Assembly (NCBI GenBank): GCA_017860675.1
Contig: JAGDMV010000054.1
Coordinates: 1-10,434, forward strand
From: Chloroflexota bacterium
Lineage (GTDB): Bacteria > Chloroflexota > Limnocylindria > Limnocylindrales > CSP1-4
DNA: 10,434 nt
Direction: 5' to 3'
The notes under the pieces were generated by a model that ran no database searches, was not told the DNA's origin, and was given only the letters and a program-made list of their open reading frames with translations. Each line of letters starts with the position of its first letter. Within the stretch, counting starts at the first letter, position 1. The position numbers and the translations under genes were made by a program. Positions 1-6,593 of the stretch are shown here, one piece after another.

Positions 1-882
1 GCAGGCCTGCGCCCGCGCCGCGGCCTCTCGCAGAACTTCCTGGCCGACGTCGAGGTCTTGGAGGCGGTCCTGGCCGAGGCCGCCCCAGCGCCCGGCGAGG
101 CAGTCCTCGAGATCGGGCCGGGCCTCGGCATCCTCACCGGCGGCCTGCTGGCCGCGGGCGCCGCCGTGACGGCCGTCGAGCTCGACGCCGGGCTCGTCCG
201 TCACCTCCGCGACACGTTCGCCCTGGAGATCGAGCACGCCTGGGATGCGAAGCCGCCGGCGCCGGGGCCGGCCGGATCGCTTCGCCTCGTCGAGGGCGAC
301 ATCCTCGACCAGGAGCTGGACCTGCTCGTCGAGCAGCCCTACCAGGTGGTCGCCAACCTGCCCTACCACGTGACAAGCCCGGTCCTCCATCTCCTGCTCG
401 GCCGGGAGCCCCGGCCGGACCGGGCCGTGCTCATGGTCCAGCGCGAGGTCGCCGAGCGCGTCGCGGCCGCCCCGGGGGCGATGAGCTACCTCTCCGTCTT
501 CGTCCAGTACCACGCTGTCGTCCGTATCGTGCGGCGGGTTCCGCGCGAGGCGTTCGAGCCGGCACCCGAGGTTGAGTCGGCGATCCTGGCCCTCGAGGTC
601 CGGCCGGCGGACCGGCCCGACCGGCTCGCGCCGCCCGCCGAGGAGGAGCTCTGGCGGCTGGTCCAGGCGGGCTTCCGCGAGCGCCGCAAGATGCTCCACA
701 ACGTGCTCGTGCGGCAGCTGCCCCTCGAGCCCGATCGGCTCTACGCGGCCCTGGCCGCGGCCGGCATCGCCGGCGACCGCCGCCCGCAGACCCTCGGGGT
801 GGGGGAGTGGCTGGCCCTTGCGGCCGCCCTTGGTCCCCTCCCAGCCGATCGGCGGGGTCGTCGGCAAGAGGCACCGCGATGA
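1..882 (+). CDS. rsmA: 16S rRNA (adenine-N6,N6)-dimethyltransferase RsmA/KsgA, 5'-truncated by window edge
   Basis: RsmA dimethylates two adjacent adenines in the 3'-terminal helix 45 of 16S rRNA, using S-adenosylmethionine, late in 30S subunit assembly. The frame is open from base 1, so the start lies upstream; about 20 N-terminal residues are probably missing. Numbering from the first visible codon, the N-terminal SQNFLAD (10-16) matches the family's GQNFL motif. The SAM-binding motif I is LEIGPGLGILT (36-46), the ribose-binding acid is in VELD (59-62), motif III is EGDIL (98-102), and the catalytic motif IV is NLPYHVTSP (119-127). A C-terminal EPAPEVESAIL segment also fits. The stop overlaps the ispE start in ATGA, so the two are translationally coupled. 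A Pro/Ala-rich stretch near residues 80-93 looks like a small lineage insertion. The family assignment is secure. Confidence 0.96.
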   Translation, partial: AGLRPRRGLSQNFLADVEVLEAVLAEAAPAPGEAVLEIGPGLGILTGGLLAAGAAVTAVELDAGLVRHLRDTFALEIEHAWDAKPPAPGPAGSLRLVEGDILDQELDLLVEQPYQVVANLPYHVTSPVLHLLLGREPRPDRAVLMVQREVAERVAAAPGAMSYLSVFVQYHAVVRIVRRVPREAFEPAPEVESAILALEVRPADRPDRLAPPAEEELWRLVQAGFRERRKMLHNVLVRQLPLEPDRLYAALAAAGIAGDRRPQTLGVGEWLALAAALGPLPADRRGRRQEAPR

Positions 883-1904
883 GGACTCCCCCGATTGCCG
901 GGGTTCGCGGCGCGGAGTGGGGCCAGGTCGCCCGCGACGCCCCGGCGAAGCTCAACCTCACCCTCGCTATCCTGGGCCGGCGACCCGACGGGTTCCACGA
1001 CCTGCACTCGGTCATGGTCGCGGTCGGCCTGGCCGATCGCCTGGAGCTGCGCATCGCCGCGGGCCCGGTGGACACGCTGACGGTCGTCGGGCCGGGTGGC
1101 GACCCTGTTTCCGGCGATCTCGGCCCGCCGCAGGACAACCTCGTCCTGCGGGGGATCGGCGCGGCCCGGGCCGCCCTCCGCGCGACCGCCGTCGAGGCTC
1201 CCCTGCCGGCCCTCGCCGCGCGCCTGGAGAAACGCATCCCGGTCGCGGCCGGGCTGGGCGGCGGCAGCAGCGACGGGGCGGCCGCCATCGACGGCTCGCT
1301 CGAGGCATGGGGCCTGGCCACGATGCTCGACCCCGCCGCCCGCCTCGCGGCCGCCGCGGCCCTCGGCTCGGACGTGCCCTTCTTCCTGGCCGGTGGCTGG
1401 GCGCTCGTCGAGGGCCGCGGCGAGCGGGTGACGCCGCTCCCCGGTGTGCGCGGCGCAGCGCCATGGGTCCTCCTCGTCACCCCGGCCGTGGCCGCGTCGA
1501 CGGCGGCCGTCTACGCCGCGTACGCGGCCGGCGTCCGCCCGCCGGCGGGAGCGAGCCTGGCCACCTCGAGCCACCTCGCCGCAGAGCTGGCGCGCGGCCT
1601 GGCCGCCGGCCGGTTCCTGGACCGGGCCGGGGTGCTGGCGGCGTCCAACGACCTGGCCCCGGCGACGGCCGCGCTCCTGCCCGCCCTGGGAGGCCTGCGC
1701 CGCGGCCTCGGGAGGCTCCTGGGCCGGCCGGTCGGACAGTCTGGCTCCGGTCCCACCTTGTGGGTCCTCTATCCTTCGGAGGCGGCCGCGCGGGAGGCCG
1801 CCGACCTCGTCGGCCGCGAGGCGGCGGACGGCTCGCTCGAGGCACCCGGCGACACGCCGCCGTTCGTCGTCGCCGCGCCTATCGCCGGCGGCCGGCAGCC
1901 GTGA
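879..1904 (+). CDS. ispE: 4-diphosphocytidyl-2-C-methyl-D-erythritol kinase IspE
   Basis: IspE is the ATP-dependent GHMP-family kinase of the MEP (non-mevalonate) isoprenoid pathway; it phosphorylates the 2-hydroxyl of CDP-methylerythritol. The 341-residue product shows motif 1 PAKLNLTL (22-29, with the conserved Lys24), the glycine-rich ATP loop PVAAGLGGGSSDGAAA (121-136), GSDVPFFL (163-170) with the probable catalytic Asp165, and the C-terminal motif 3 QSGSGPTLWVL (287-297). It is slightly longer than the usual 280-320 residues, mainly through Ala/Gly-rich loops and a tail. The ATG at 879 was chosen over an in-frame ATG at 807 because it gives the ATGA overlap with rsmA and has an AAGAGG ribosome binding site at 866-871, seven bases upstream. 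The rsmA-ispE pairing is widely conserved. A prenyl diphosphate synthase lies about 4 kb away on the other strand, so two isoprenoid steps are close together. Confidence 0.95.
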   Translation: MRTPPIAGVRGAEWGQVARDAPAKLNLTLAILGRRPDGFHDLHSVMVAVGLADRLELRIAAGPVDTLTVVGPGGDPVSGDLGPPQDNLVLRGIGAARAALRATAVEAPLPALAARLEKRIPVAAGLGGGSSDGAAAIDGSLEAWGLATMLDPAARLAAAAALGSDVPFFLAGGWALVEGRGERVTPLPGVRGAAPWVLLVTPAVAASTAAVYAAYAAGVRPPAGASLATSSHLAAELARGLAAGRFLDRAGVLAASNDLAPATAALLPALGGLRRGLGRLLGRPVGQSGSGPTLWVLYPSEAAAREAADLVGREAADGSLEAPGDTPPFVVAAPIAGGRQP

Positions 1905-1951
1905 CCGGCCACGAGACACCGGCCGTCCGTGCCGGGGGAGGGAACGCAGCC

Positions 1952-2335
1952 ATGACCCGCACCGCCGTCGCCACCTCGCTCGCTCCCGCGGCCATCGGGC
2001 CGTACAGCCAGGCGATCGGCGTCGGCTGCCTCGTCTTCTGCTCGGGCCAGCTCGGCCTCGACCCGGCCAGCGGCGCCTTCGTCGAGGGAGGCGTCGCAGC
2101 GCAGGCGGAGCGGGCGATGCTCAACCTGCGGGCCGTCCTCGACGCCGCCGGCCTGTCGTTCGATGACCTCGTCAAGACCACGATCTTCCTGGCCGACATG
2201 GCTGACTTCGCCGTCGTCAACGAGGTCTACGGCAGGTTCGTGCCCGACCCGCCGCCGGCCCGATCCACGGTCGCGGTCGCGGCCCTTCCGAAGGGCGGCC
2301 TGGTCGAGATCGAGGCGATCGCGGGACGCCCCTGA
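1952..2335 (+). CDS. ridA: RidA family (YjgF/YER057c/UK114) reactive enamine/imine deaminase
   Basis: RidA proteins are small homotrimers that hydrolyse reactive 2-aminoacrylate and related enamines released by PLP-dependent dehydratases, protecting PLP enzymes from damage. The 127-residue length is typical. The N-terminal PAAIGPYSQAI (12-22), central SGQLGLDP (31-38) and C-terminal ARSTVAVAALPKG with VEIEAIA (103-124) are the family signatures. Arg104 and Glu119 match the substrate-binding Arg and water-activating Glu of active RidA (Arg105 and Glu120 in E. coli numbering), so activity is expected. The start is set by a GGAGG at 1937-1941 before the ATG; the frame stays open far upstream, but that part is only a shadow of rsmA and ispE. 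It lies 47 bp after ispE and is probably in the same transcript. The position matches yabJ, the RidA homologue between ispE/purR and glmU in Bacillus. Confidence 0.95.
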   Translation: MTRTAVATSLAPAAIGPYSQAIGVGCLVFCSGQLGLDPASGAFVEGGVAAQAERAMLNLRAVLDAAGLSFDDLVKTTIFLADMADFAVVNEVYGRFVPDPPPARSTVAVAALPKGGLVEIEAIAGRP

Positions 2336-2411
2336 CGGCGCCGGCCTCCGGCTCCGGCACAGGATCGGGCGGTGAACAAGGACGAGCCAGGGCCTGCCCC
2401 CGGCAGCTCGT

Positions 2412-2440
2412 TTGACACCCCCCTGCGGCGCCCATACGAT
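2412..2440 (+). promoter_or_regulatory. Sigma70-type promoter ahead of the leader ORF and glmU
   Basis: A perfect -35 TTGACA (2412-2417) is followed after exactly 17 bp by TACGAT (2435-2440), four of six matches to TATAAT with the key second A and last T. This is by far the best promoter in a region of roughly 70% GC. Transcription would be expected to start near the A at 2447, six bases before an ATG at 2453. It separates glmU and the CorC-like gene from rsmA-ispE-ridA. Seen by eye; no start site has been mapped. Confidence 0.75.
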
Positions 2441-2452
2441 CGGCCCACCCCG

Positions 2453-2542
2453 ATGACACCCGACGCGAACACGCCGGACGGCCGTAGCCCGGACCCGGAG
2501 CACAGACTCCCGGGTCGCGCCGTCCGCCCAGCCCAGCCGTGA
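2453..2542 (+). CDS. Possible 29-residue leader ORF overlapping the glmU start
   Basis: This short frame starts at the ATG about six bases after the predicted transcription start and ends with a TGA at 2540-2542 that overlaps the GTG of glmU (GTGA). The product would be Pro/Arg/Asp-rich, with no recognisable domain, signal peptide or membrane segment and no obvious run of regulatory codons. It has no Shine-Dalgarno, so it would be read as a leaderless or near-leaderless message. Since glmU has neither a Shine-Dalgarno nor another in-frame start (there is an in-frame TAG at 2485-2487), ribosomes ending here could reinitiate on the GTG. This role is inferred; in GC-rich DNA a 29-codon frame can arise by chance, but the exact stop/start overlap together with the promoter makes it plausible. 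Confidence 0.4.
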   Translation: MTPDANTPDGRSPDPEHRLPGRAVRPAQP

Positions 2543-3666
2543 CGTCTCCCTCGCCGCGCGTCCTCGCGGTCGTCATGGCCGGTGGCCTCGGGACGCGGAT
2601 GAAATCGCGGATCCCGAAGATCCTCCACCCGCTCTGCGGCCGGCCGATGCTGGCCTACACCCTGGACGCCGTCGAGGCCGCCACGGGTGGCGCCCGTGCG
2701 CTCGTCGTCGTGTCACCCGCGACGGAGGCGGTCCGTCCCGTCTTCGCCGGCCGGGTCGATTTCGCGCTCCAGGCCGAGCCGCTCGGCAGCGGCGACGCGG
2801 TCCGGGCGGCCATGGTCGCCCCCTTGGCCGCCGCGGCCGACGAGATCCTGGTGGTCAACGGCGACGTGCCGCTGGTGGACGCCGACACCCTCGCCGGGGT
2901 CCTCTCCGCCCGCCGCGAGGGCAATGGCGCGGTCGCCCTCGTCGCCGTCGAGATGTTCGAGCCCGGGCGCCTCGGCCGGGTGGTCCGCGGCGAGGACGGC
3001 TCGATCGAGCGCATCGTCGAGGCGAAGGACGCCACCCCCGATGAGCTGGCCATCGACGAGATCAACGCCGGGTTCTACGCGTTCGACGCCGCCTGGCTCC
3101 GCCGTCGCATCGGCGATCTCCACCCCTCGCCGGTGACCGGCGAGTACTACCTGACCGACCTGGTGGCCCTCGCCCGCGCCGACGGGCGCGAGGTCGGCGC
3201 CCATCTCGTGCCCGACGACGGCACCCTGGCAGGGATCAACGACCGGGCCGAGCTGGCCGAGGCGACCGCCATGCTCCGCGAGCGGATCAACCTGCGCTGG
3301 CTGCGGGACGGGGTGACGATGCTCGATCCGGCGACGGCCTTCGTCGATGCCGACGTCGAGCTGGCCCGCGACGTGGTCCTGGAGCCGAACGTGATCCTCC
3401 GCGGCGCGACACGGGTGGGGGAGGGGACGGTCATCGGTTCGGGTTCGCAGCTGGTGGACTGCGTCGTGGGCGCCCGGTGCCGGATCCAGGCGAGCGTGCT
3501 CGAGCGGACGAGCGTCCCGGACGGCGCAGTGGTCGGGCCACTCGCCCACGTGGTTCGCGATGACCCGCCCGGCGATCGACGGCGGTCCACCAGCGGTCCG
3601 GGCGGCGGAGACGCCGCAGCCGATCCGCCATCCCTCGACACGTCGCGGAGCGGGGGAGCCGGCTGA
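2539..3666 (+). CDS. glmU: GlmU-like N-acetylglucosamine-1-phosphate uridyltransferase lacking the acetyltransferase active site
   Basis: The N-terminal domain (about 1-240) is a complete sugar-nucleotide pyrophosphorylase, expected to make UDP-GlcNAc from UTP and GlcNAc-1-phosphate for peptidoglycan. It shows the nucleotide loop AGGLGTRMKS (14-23), PKILHPLCGRPM (26-37), NGDVPLVDADT (108-118), INAGFY (175-180), GEYYLTDLV (201-209) and GINDRAELAEA (232-242). A left-handed beta-helix begins near 264 but stops at VGPLAHV (332-338), where normal GlmU (about 450 residues) continues into the acetyltransferase site. The catalytic His and the conserved Arg and Lys of that site are therefore absent. 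Residues 340-375 are a Pro/Gly/Ser/Asp tail that looks disordered. Other frames downstream show no hexapeptide repeats, so a frameshift is not the explanation. GTG at 2539 is the only usable start. Its gene-order position (after ridA) supports GlmU, but a different nucleotidyltransferase substrate is possible. Confidence 0.88.
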   Translation: MTSPSPRVLAVVMAGGLGTRMKSRIPKILHPLCGRPMLAYTLDAVEAATGGARALVVVSPATEAVRPVFAGRVDFALQAEPLGSGDAVRAAMVAPLAAAADEILVVNGDVPLVDADTLAGVLSARREGNGAVALVAVEMFEPGRLGRVVRGEDGSIERIVEAKDATPDELAIDEINAGFYAFDAAWLRRRIGDLHPSPVTGEYYLTDLVALARADGREVGAHLVPDDGTLAGINDRAELAEATAMLRERINLRWLRDGVTMLDPATAFVDADVELARDVVLEPNVILRGATRVGEGTVIGSGSQLVDCVVGARCRIQASVLERTSVPDGAVVGPLAHVVRDDPPGDRRRSTSGPGGGDAAADPPSLDTSRSGGAG

Positions 3667-5003
3667 TGGGTTCGCTCACCGAGATCCTCGTGATCGTCGC
3701 CCTGACGCTGCTGGCCGGGATCTTCGTCGCCGCCGAGATCGCCCTCGTGTCGGTCCGCCGCAGCCGCGTCGACCAGCTGGTCGACGAGAACCGGCGCGGG
3801 GCACGCCGCGTACGCCGCCTGGTCGATGACCCGGGCCGCTTCCTGGCGGTCATCCAGGTGGCGATCACCTTCATCGGCTTCCTCGCCTCGGCGGTGGCCG
3901 CGGTCTCGCTGACCACCGGGCTCGCCGACACCATCCGCGGCGTCCCCTGGCTGGCGGGCAGCGCCGACGGGATCTCGCTGGTGATCGTCACCAGCCTCGT
4001 CGCCCTGTTCTCGATCGTGATCGGCGAGCTGGTGCCGAAGTCGCTCGCCCTCGCCCACCCCGACCGGGTGTCGCTGCTCCTGGCCGGCCCGGTCGACCTC
4101 CTTGGCCGGCTGCTCGCGCCGCTCGTCCGGCTGCTCACCTGGCTCACGCGGGCGATCGTGCGGCCGCTCGGAGCGGACGTGACCAGGGAGGCCCAGATCA
4201 CGGCCGAGGAGCTGAAGCTGATCGTGGAGCGCGGCGGCGAGGAGGGGGTCCTCGAGGCCGAGGAGGAGCAGATGATCCACGCGGTCATCGAGCTCGGCGA
4301 CCGGCGCGTCCACGAGGTCATGGTCCCGCGGACCGACATCGTCGGGCTGCCGGCCGACGCGACCGTCGACGAGGCGATCGACCGGATCGTGAGCCAGGGT
4401 CACAGCCGCGTCCCGGCCTACGATGGTTCGCTCGACCAGATCGCGGGCATCCTCTACGCGAAAGACCTGCTGCCCTTCCTGAAAGCCAGCGCGGTCGAGC
4501 CGCCGGCCGTCCGCAGCCTGCTCCGGCCGCCCGTGTTCGTCCCGGAGTCGATGTCGATCGACGACCTGCTCCACGAGTTCCAGCGGCGCAAGGTGCACCT
4601 GGCCGTCGTGCTCGACGAGTACGGTGGCACGGCCGGCCTGGTGACGATCGAGGACCTGCTCGAGGAGATCGTTGGCGAGATCCAGGACGAGTACGACACA
4701 GAGGAGCCGATGAGCGTCCGCCTCGACGACGACCGCTACCGGCTCGACGGCCGCCTGGCGGTGGACGACCTGGCGGAGCTGTGGGACGGCGTCCCGGTCG
4801 AGCTCGAGGATCGCGACGAGTACGACACGGTCGGCGGCCTCGTCTTCCACCGGATCGGCCGGGTGCCGCGACCCGGCGACCAGGTCGACCTGGGGCCGGT
4901 CACCCTCATCGTGGAGACGACCGACGGCCGGCGCGTGGGGAAGCTGCTGGCCGTCCGCGAGCGCTCTCCCGAGGAGCCGGTCACGGACGAAGCGGACCGC
5001 TAG
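3666..5003 (+). CDS. CorC/HlyC (TlyC) family protein: DUF21/CNNM membrane domain, CBS pair, CorC_HlyC domain
   Basis: The 445-residue protein has the standard order of this family. A CNNM/DUF21 membrane domain (1-170) has helices near 5-28, 62-82, 103-125 and 136-160 and carries the signature GELVPKSLAL (120-129). Two CBS modules follow, about 212-270 (VMVPRTDIVGLP, GHSRVPAYDG) and 285-340 (VVLDEYGGTAGLVTIEDLLEEI, within 314-335). A C-terminal CorC_HlyC domain (about 350-430) contains DEYDTVGGLVFHRIGRVPRPGD-like residues. CNNM/CorC relatives are Mg2+ transporters or export factors regulated by nucleotides at the CBS pair; older annotation as hemolysin is usually misleading. The start overlaps the glmU stop in TGATG, with GGGGGAG at 3652-3658, so it should be coexpressed with glmU. 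The 3' end overlaps a broken - strand frame by 23 bp. Confidence 0.93.
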   Translation: MGSLTEILVIVALTLLAGIFVAAEIALVSVRRSRVDQLVDENRRGARRVRRLVDDPGRFLAVIQVAITFIGFLASAVAAVSLTTGLADTIRGVPWLAGSADGISLVIVTSLVALFSIVIGELVPKSLALAHPDRVSLLLAGPVDLLGRLLAPLVRLLTWLTRAIVRPLGADVTREAQITAEELKLIVERGGEEGVLEAEEEQMIHAVIELGDRRVHEVMVPRTDIVGLPADATVDEAIDRIVSQGHSRVPAYDGSLDQIAGILYAKDLLPFLKASAVEPPAVRSLLRPPVFVPESMSIDDLLHEFQRRKVHLAVVLDEYGGTAGLVTIEDLLEEIVGEIQDEYDTEEPMSVRLDDDRYRLDGRLAVDDLAELWDGVPVELEDRDEYDTVGGLVFHRIGRVPRPGDQVDLGPVTLIVETTDGRRVGKLLAVRERSPEEPVTDEADR

Positions 5004-5459
5004 GCGACGGGGCCGCGGCCCGTGGCGATCCGCGCCGGTCGGGCGCGCTGCCGCGGCGCTGGAACCGCCACTTGGCCACTTCGACCATGCCCAGGTAGGC
5101 GGCGACGATCACGACCAGGAAGGCCCAGTACGCGGGCGGCAGGGCCGTGAAGCCGAGGGGTCCGGCCAGCGGGCTCAGTGGCAACAGGACGGCGACGCGA
5201 CGGGGTGATTCGACCGGCAGCCGTTGCGGTGGCGATGAACAGCACCGTCCAATCCGGCTCGCGATCGAGGAGGGAGATCATGGCGCTGAGCAGCCCCAGC
5301 ACGACCGTCGCGATCAGCGGCCGCCCGCTCCCGCGGCCGGCGAGGTTGGCAGGGATGGCGCCCGGTGCGTCGGTGGACGGACGGATGACCCGATGACCGA
5401 GGGGCAAGCACGACCGGGGGCGCCTCGTCCGGGCCGGGCGGTTCGGCGGCGGCCAGCAT
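4981..5459 (-). pseudogene. Broken membrane-protein gene; last piece resembles a P-type cation ATPase C-terminus
   Basis: Reading the - strand from an ATG at 5459-5457, preceded by a perfect AGGAGGT seven bases away, coding-like codon use (GC-rich third positions) lasts about 19 codons (MLAAAEPPGPDEAPP...). It then fits better in the +1-shifted frame, roughly 5400 to 5225, which encodes two hydrophobic stretches (RPLIATVVLGLLSAMISLL and WTVLFIATATAAG). After a second +1 shift near 5215 the frame runs to a TGA at 4983-4981. This last part, PLSPLAGPLGFTALPPAYW, a helix, then VEVAKWRFQRRG, closely resembles the end of MgtA-type P-type ATPases (PFSPLA...GFxPLPPxYF...LVELVKRRF). The upstream ATPase domains are absent, so this is a remnant, a chimera, or a small membrane gene with sequencing errors. 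It follows the prenyl synthase gene by about 63 bp. I do not recognise the middle segment. Confidence 0.5.
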
Positions 5460-5466
5460 CCCTGCC

Positions 5467-5473
5467 ACCTCCT
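5467..5473 (-). promoter_or_regulatory. Perfect Shine-Dalgarno for the broken gene
   Basis: On the - strand AGGAGGT (within GGGAGGAGGT, 5476-5467) lies seven bases before the ATG at 5459-5457. It is the best ribosome binding site in the window and marks the start of what was, or is, a translated gene. An in-frame GTG at 5468-5466 overlaps the site and is less likely to be the start. Confidence 0.65.
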
Positions 5474-5501
5474 CCCAGCAGCCGTCGAGGTGGGAGAGTC
5501 C

Positions 5502-5521
5502 GATCGGCCTTCCGGCCGGTC
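5502..5521 (-). other. Stem-loop directly after the prenyl synthase stop codon
   Basis: As - strand RNA this is GACCGGCC, loop GGAA, GGCCGATC: five uninterrupted GC pairs closed by a GNRA tetraloop, extended by an A-U and a G-C pair past one C-A mismatch. It starts one base after the TAG. No T-run follows, so it is not a classic intrinsic terminator; it could stabilise the 3' end or be chance in GC-rich DNA. Confidence 0.3.
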
Positions 5522-5522
5522 C

Positions 5523-6545
5523 CTACGCGCTGATCACGCTGCGCATGATCCCCTCGAGCCGGGCCCGTGCCTCCGGGCGGACAACGCCGGCCGCGTCGAG
5601 CTGGGCGAGCGCCTCGTCGCGGTAGCGATGCGCCTCCGAGCGGGTGAACTCGCGGGCCCCCGAGCGTTCGAGGATCGCGACCGCCTCGGCCACCTCCGCC
5701 GAGCCCGGGTCCGGGCGGGCGTAGATCTCGAGCAGCCGGGCCCGATCGGCCGGAGCGCCGTGCTCCAGGGCGTAGATGACCGGCAGCGTCTTCTTGTGTC
5801 GGGCGAGGTCGGACGGCTGCTTGCCGGTTGCCGTTTCCTGGCCCCAGATGCCGAGCAGGTCGTCGTTCAGCTGGAAGGCCAGCCCGAGCGCCCAGCCGAA
5901 GGCCCGGTAGCGCGAGACCACCGCCTCGTCGTCGGTGGCGAGGAGCGCCCCGGCCTCGATCGAGGCGGCGATCAGGGCCGCCGTCTTGCGCCCGATCATG
6001 TCGAAGTAGCGCTCGACCGACATCGGCTGGTCGTGCTCGCCGGCCCAGATGTCGAGGTACTGGCCCTCGCAAAGGGCGAGGCAGGTCTCGTCGTAGAGCC
6101 GCATCAGCCGGAGCACCTTGGCGTCGGGGAAGCCGAGCTCGGTCAGGCGGTGTAGGGCGATGCGCGAGAGGACGAAGACCGCATCGCCGGTGTTGATCGC
6201 CTGGGGGACGCCGTGGAGGACCCACAGGGTTGGCCGGTGCCGCCGTTCCCGGTCGGCGTCCTCGATGTCGTCGTGGACCAGGCTGAAGTTGTGGCCCAGC
6301 TCCACGGCGGCGGCGCCGGGCAGGGCAGGCGCATATTCGCCGGTGATCGAGGCGTACGCCAGCAGGCCGAGGAGCGGCCGCATCCGCTTGCCGGACGGGC
6401 CGCTGCCGTCCAGCCCCATGTGGTAGCGGACCATCTCGTACAGGCCGCTGGTGGCCGGGTCGTGGGCGTCGACGAGGCGCAGGATCTCGGCCTCGACGGC
6501 GCCGACCAGCTCGGCGGTGTCGAACGGGAGCGAGGGCTCGGGCAT
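5523..6545 (-). CDS. Trans-isoprenyl diphosphate synthase (FPP/GGPP synthase type)
   Basis: This class I prenyltransferase condenses isopentenyl diphosphate with an allylic diphosphate to make a longer all-trans chain. The 340-residue protein has GKRMRP (52-57, diphosphate binding), the first Asp-rich motif HDDIEDADRERRHRPT (91-106, DDxxD without the two-residue insert of many bacterial enzymes), GQYLDI (161-166), GRKTA (185-189), the second Asp-rich motif QLNDDLLGIWG (225-235) and a KQPSDLARHKKTLP segment (242-255). Phe87, five residues before the first motif, suggests a short product (C15-C20), but chain length cannot be read reliably. The ATG at 6545 was chosen because the family N-terminus begins there and a TACACT box lies just upstream; the open frame beyond it is antisense to recO. 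It diverges from recO. Together with ispE it hints at membrane-isoprenoid, quinone or carotenoid supply. Confidence 0.92.
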   Translation of the reverse strand: MPEPSLPFDTAELVGAVEAEILRLVDAHDPATSGLYEMVRYHMGLDGSGPSGKRMRPLLGLLAYASITGEYAPALPGAAAVELGHNFSLVHDDIEDADRERRHRPTLWVLHGVPQAINTGDAVFVLSRIALHRLTELGFPDAKVLRLMRLYDETCLALCEGQYLDIWAGEHDQPMSVERYFDMIGRKTAALIAASIEAGALLATDDEAVVSRYRAFGWALGLAFQLNDDLLGIWGQETATGKQPSDLARHKKTLPVIYALEHGAPADRARLLEIYARPDPGSAEVAEAVAILERSGAREFTRSEAHRYRDEALAQLDAAGVVRPEARARLEGIMRSVISA

Positions 6546-6553
6546 CGCCGGAC

Positions 6554-6559
6554 AGTGTA
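6554..6559 (-). promoter_or_regulatory. Candidate -10 box for the prenyl synthase gene
   Basis: TACACT on the - strand ends eight bases before the ATG at 6545. Transcription would begin one to three bases before the ATG, giving a leaderless or near-leaderless message; there is no Shine-Dalgarno. No convincing -35 hexamer is seen at 16-18 bp. Confidence 0.45.
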
Positions 6560-6593
6560 GCCGCCCGGCGTGGTGCGGCCGGGTCGCCACGGC

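Noticed and set aside
741..1919. A 392-codon open frame on the - strand opposite ispE, and other long antisense frames (3147-4850, 8978-10237)
   Set aside because: They mirror the codons of securely identified + strand genes and have low-complexity Arg/Gly/Asp-rich products without domains; such shadows are expected at this GC content.
572..1951. Long in-frame extension upstream of ridA
   Set aside because: RidA proteins are about 127 residues and the ATG at 1952 has a good ribosome binding site; the extension overlaps rsmA and ispE.
2336..2411. Terminator hairpin after ridA
   Set aside because: GCCGG/CCGGC pairs with a three-base loop occur, but stems are short, overlapping, lack a T-run and are common in GC-rich DNA.
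3560..3829. A frameshifted continuation of the GlmU acetyltransferase domain
   Set aside because: Both other + strand frames after 3555 show no hexapeptide repeats or conserved acetyltransferase residues.
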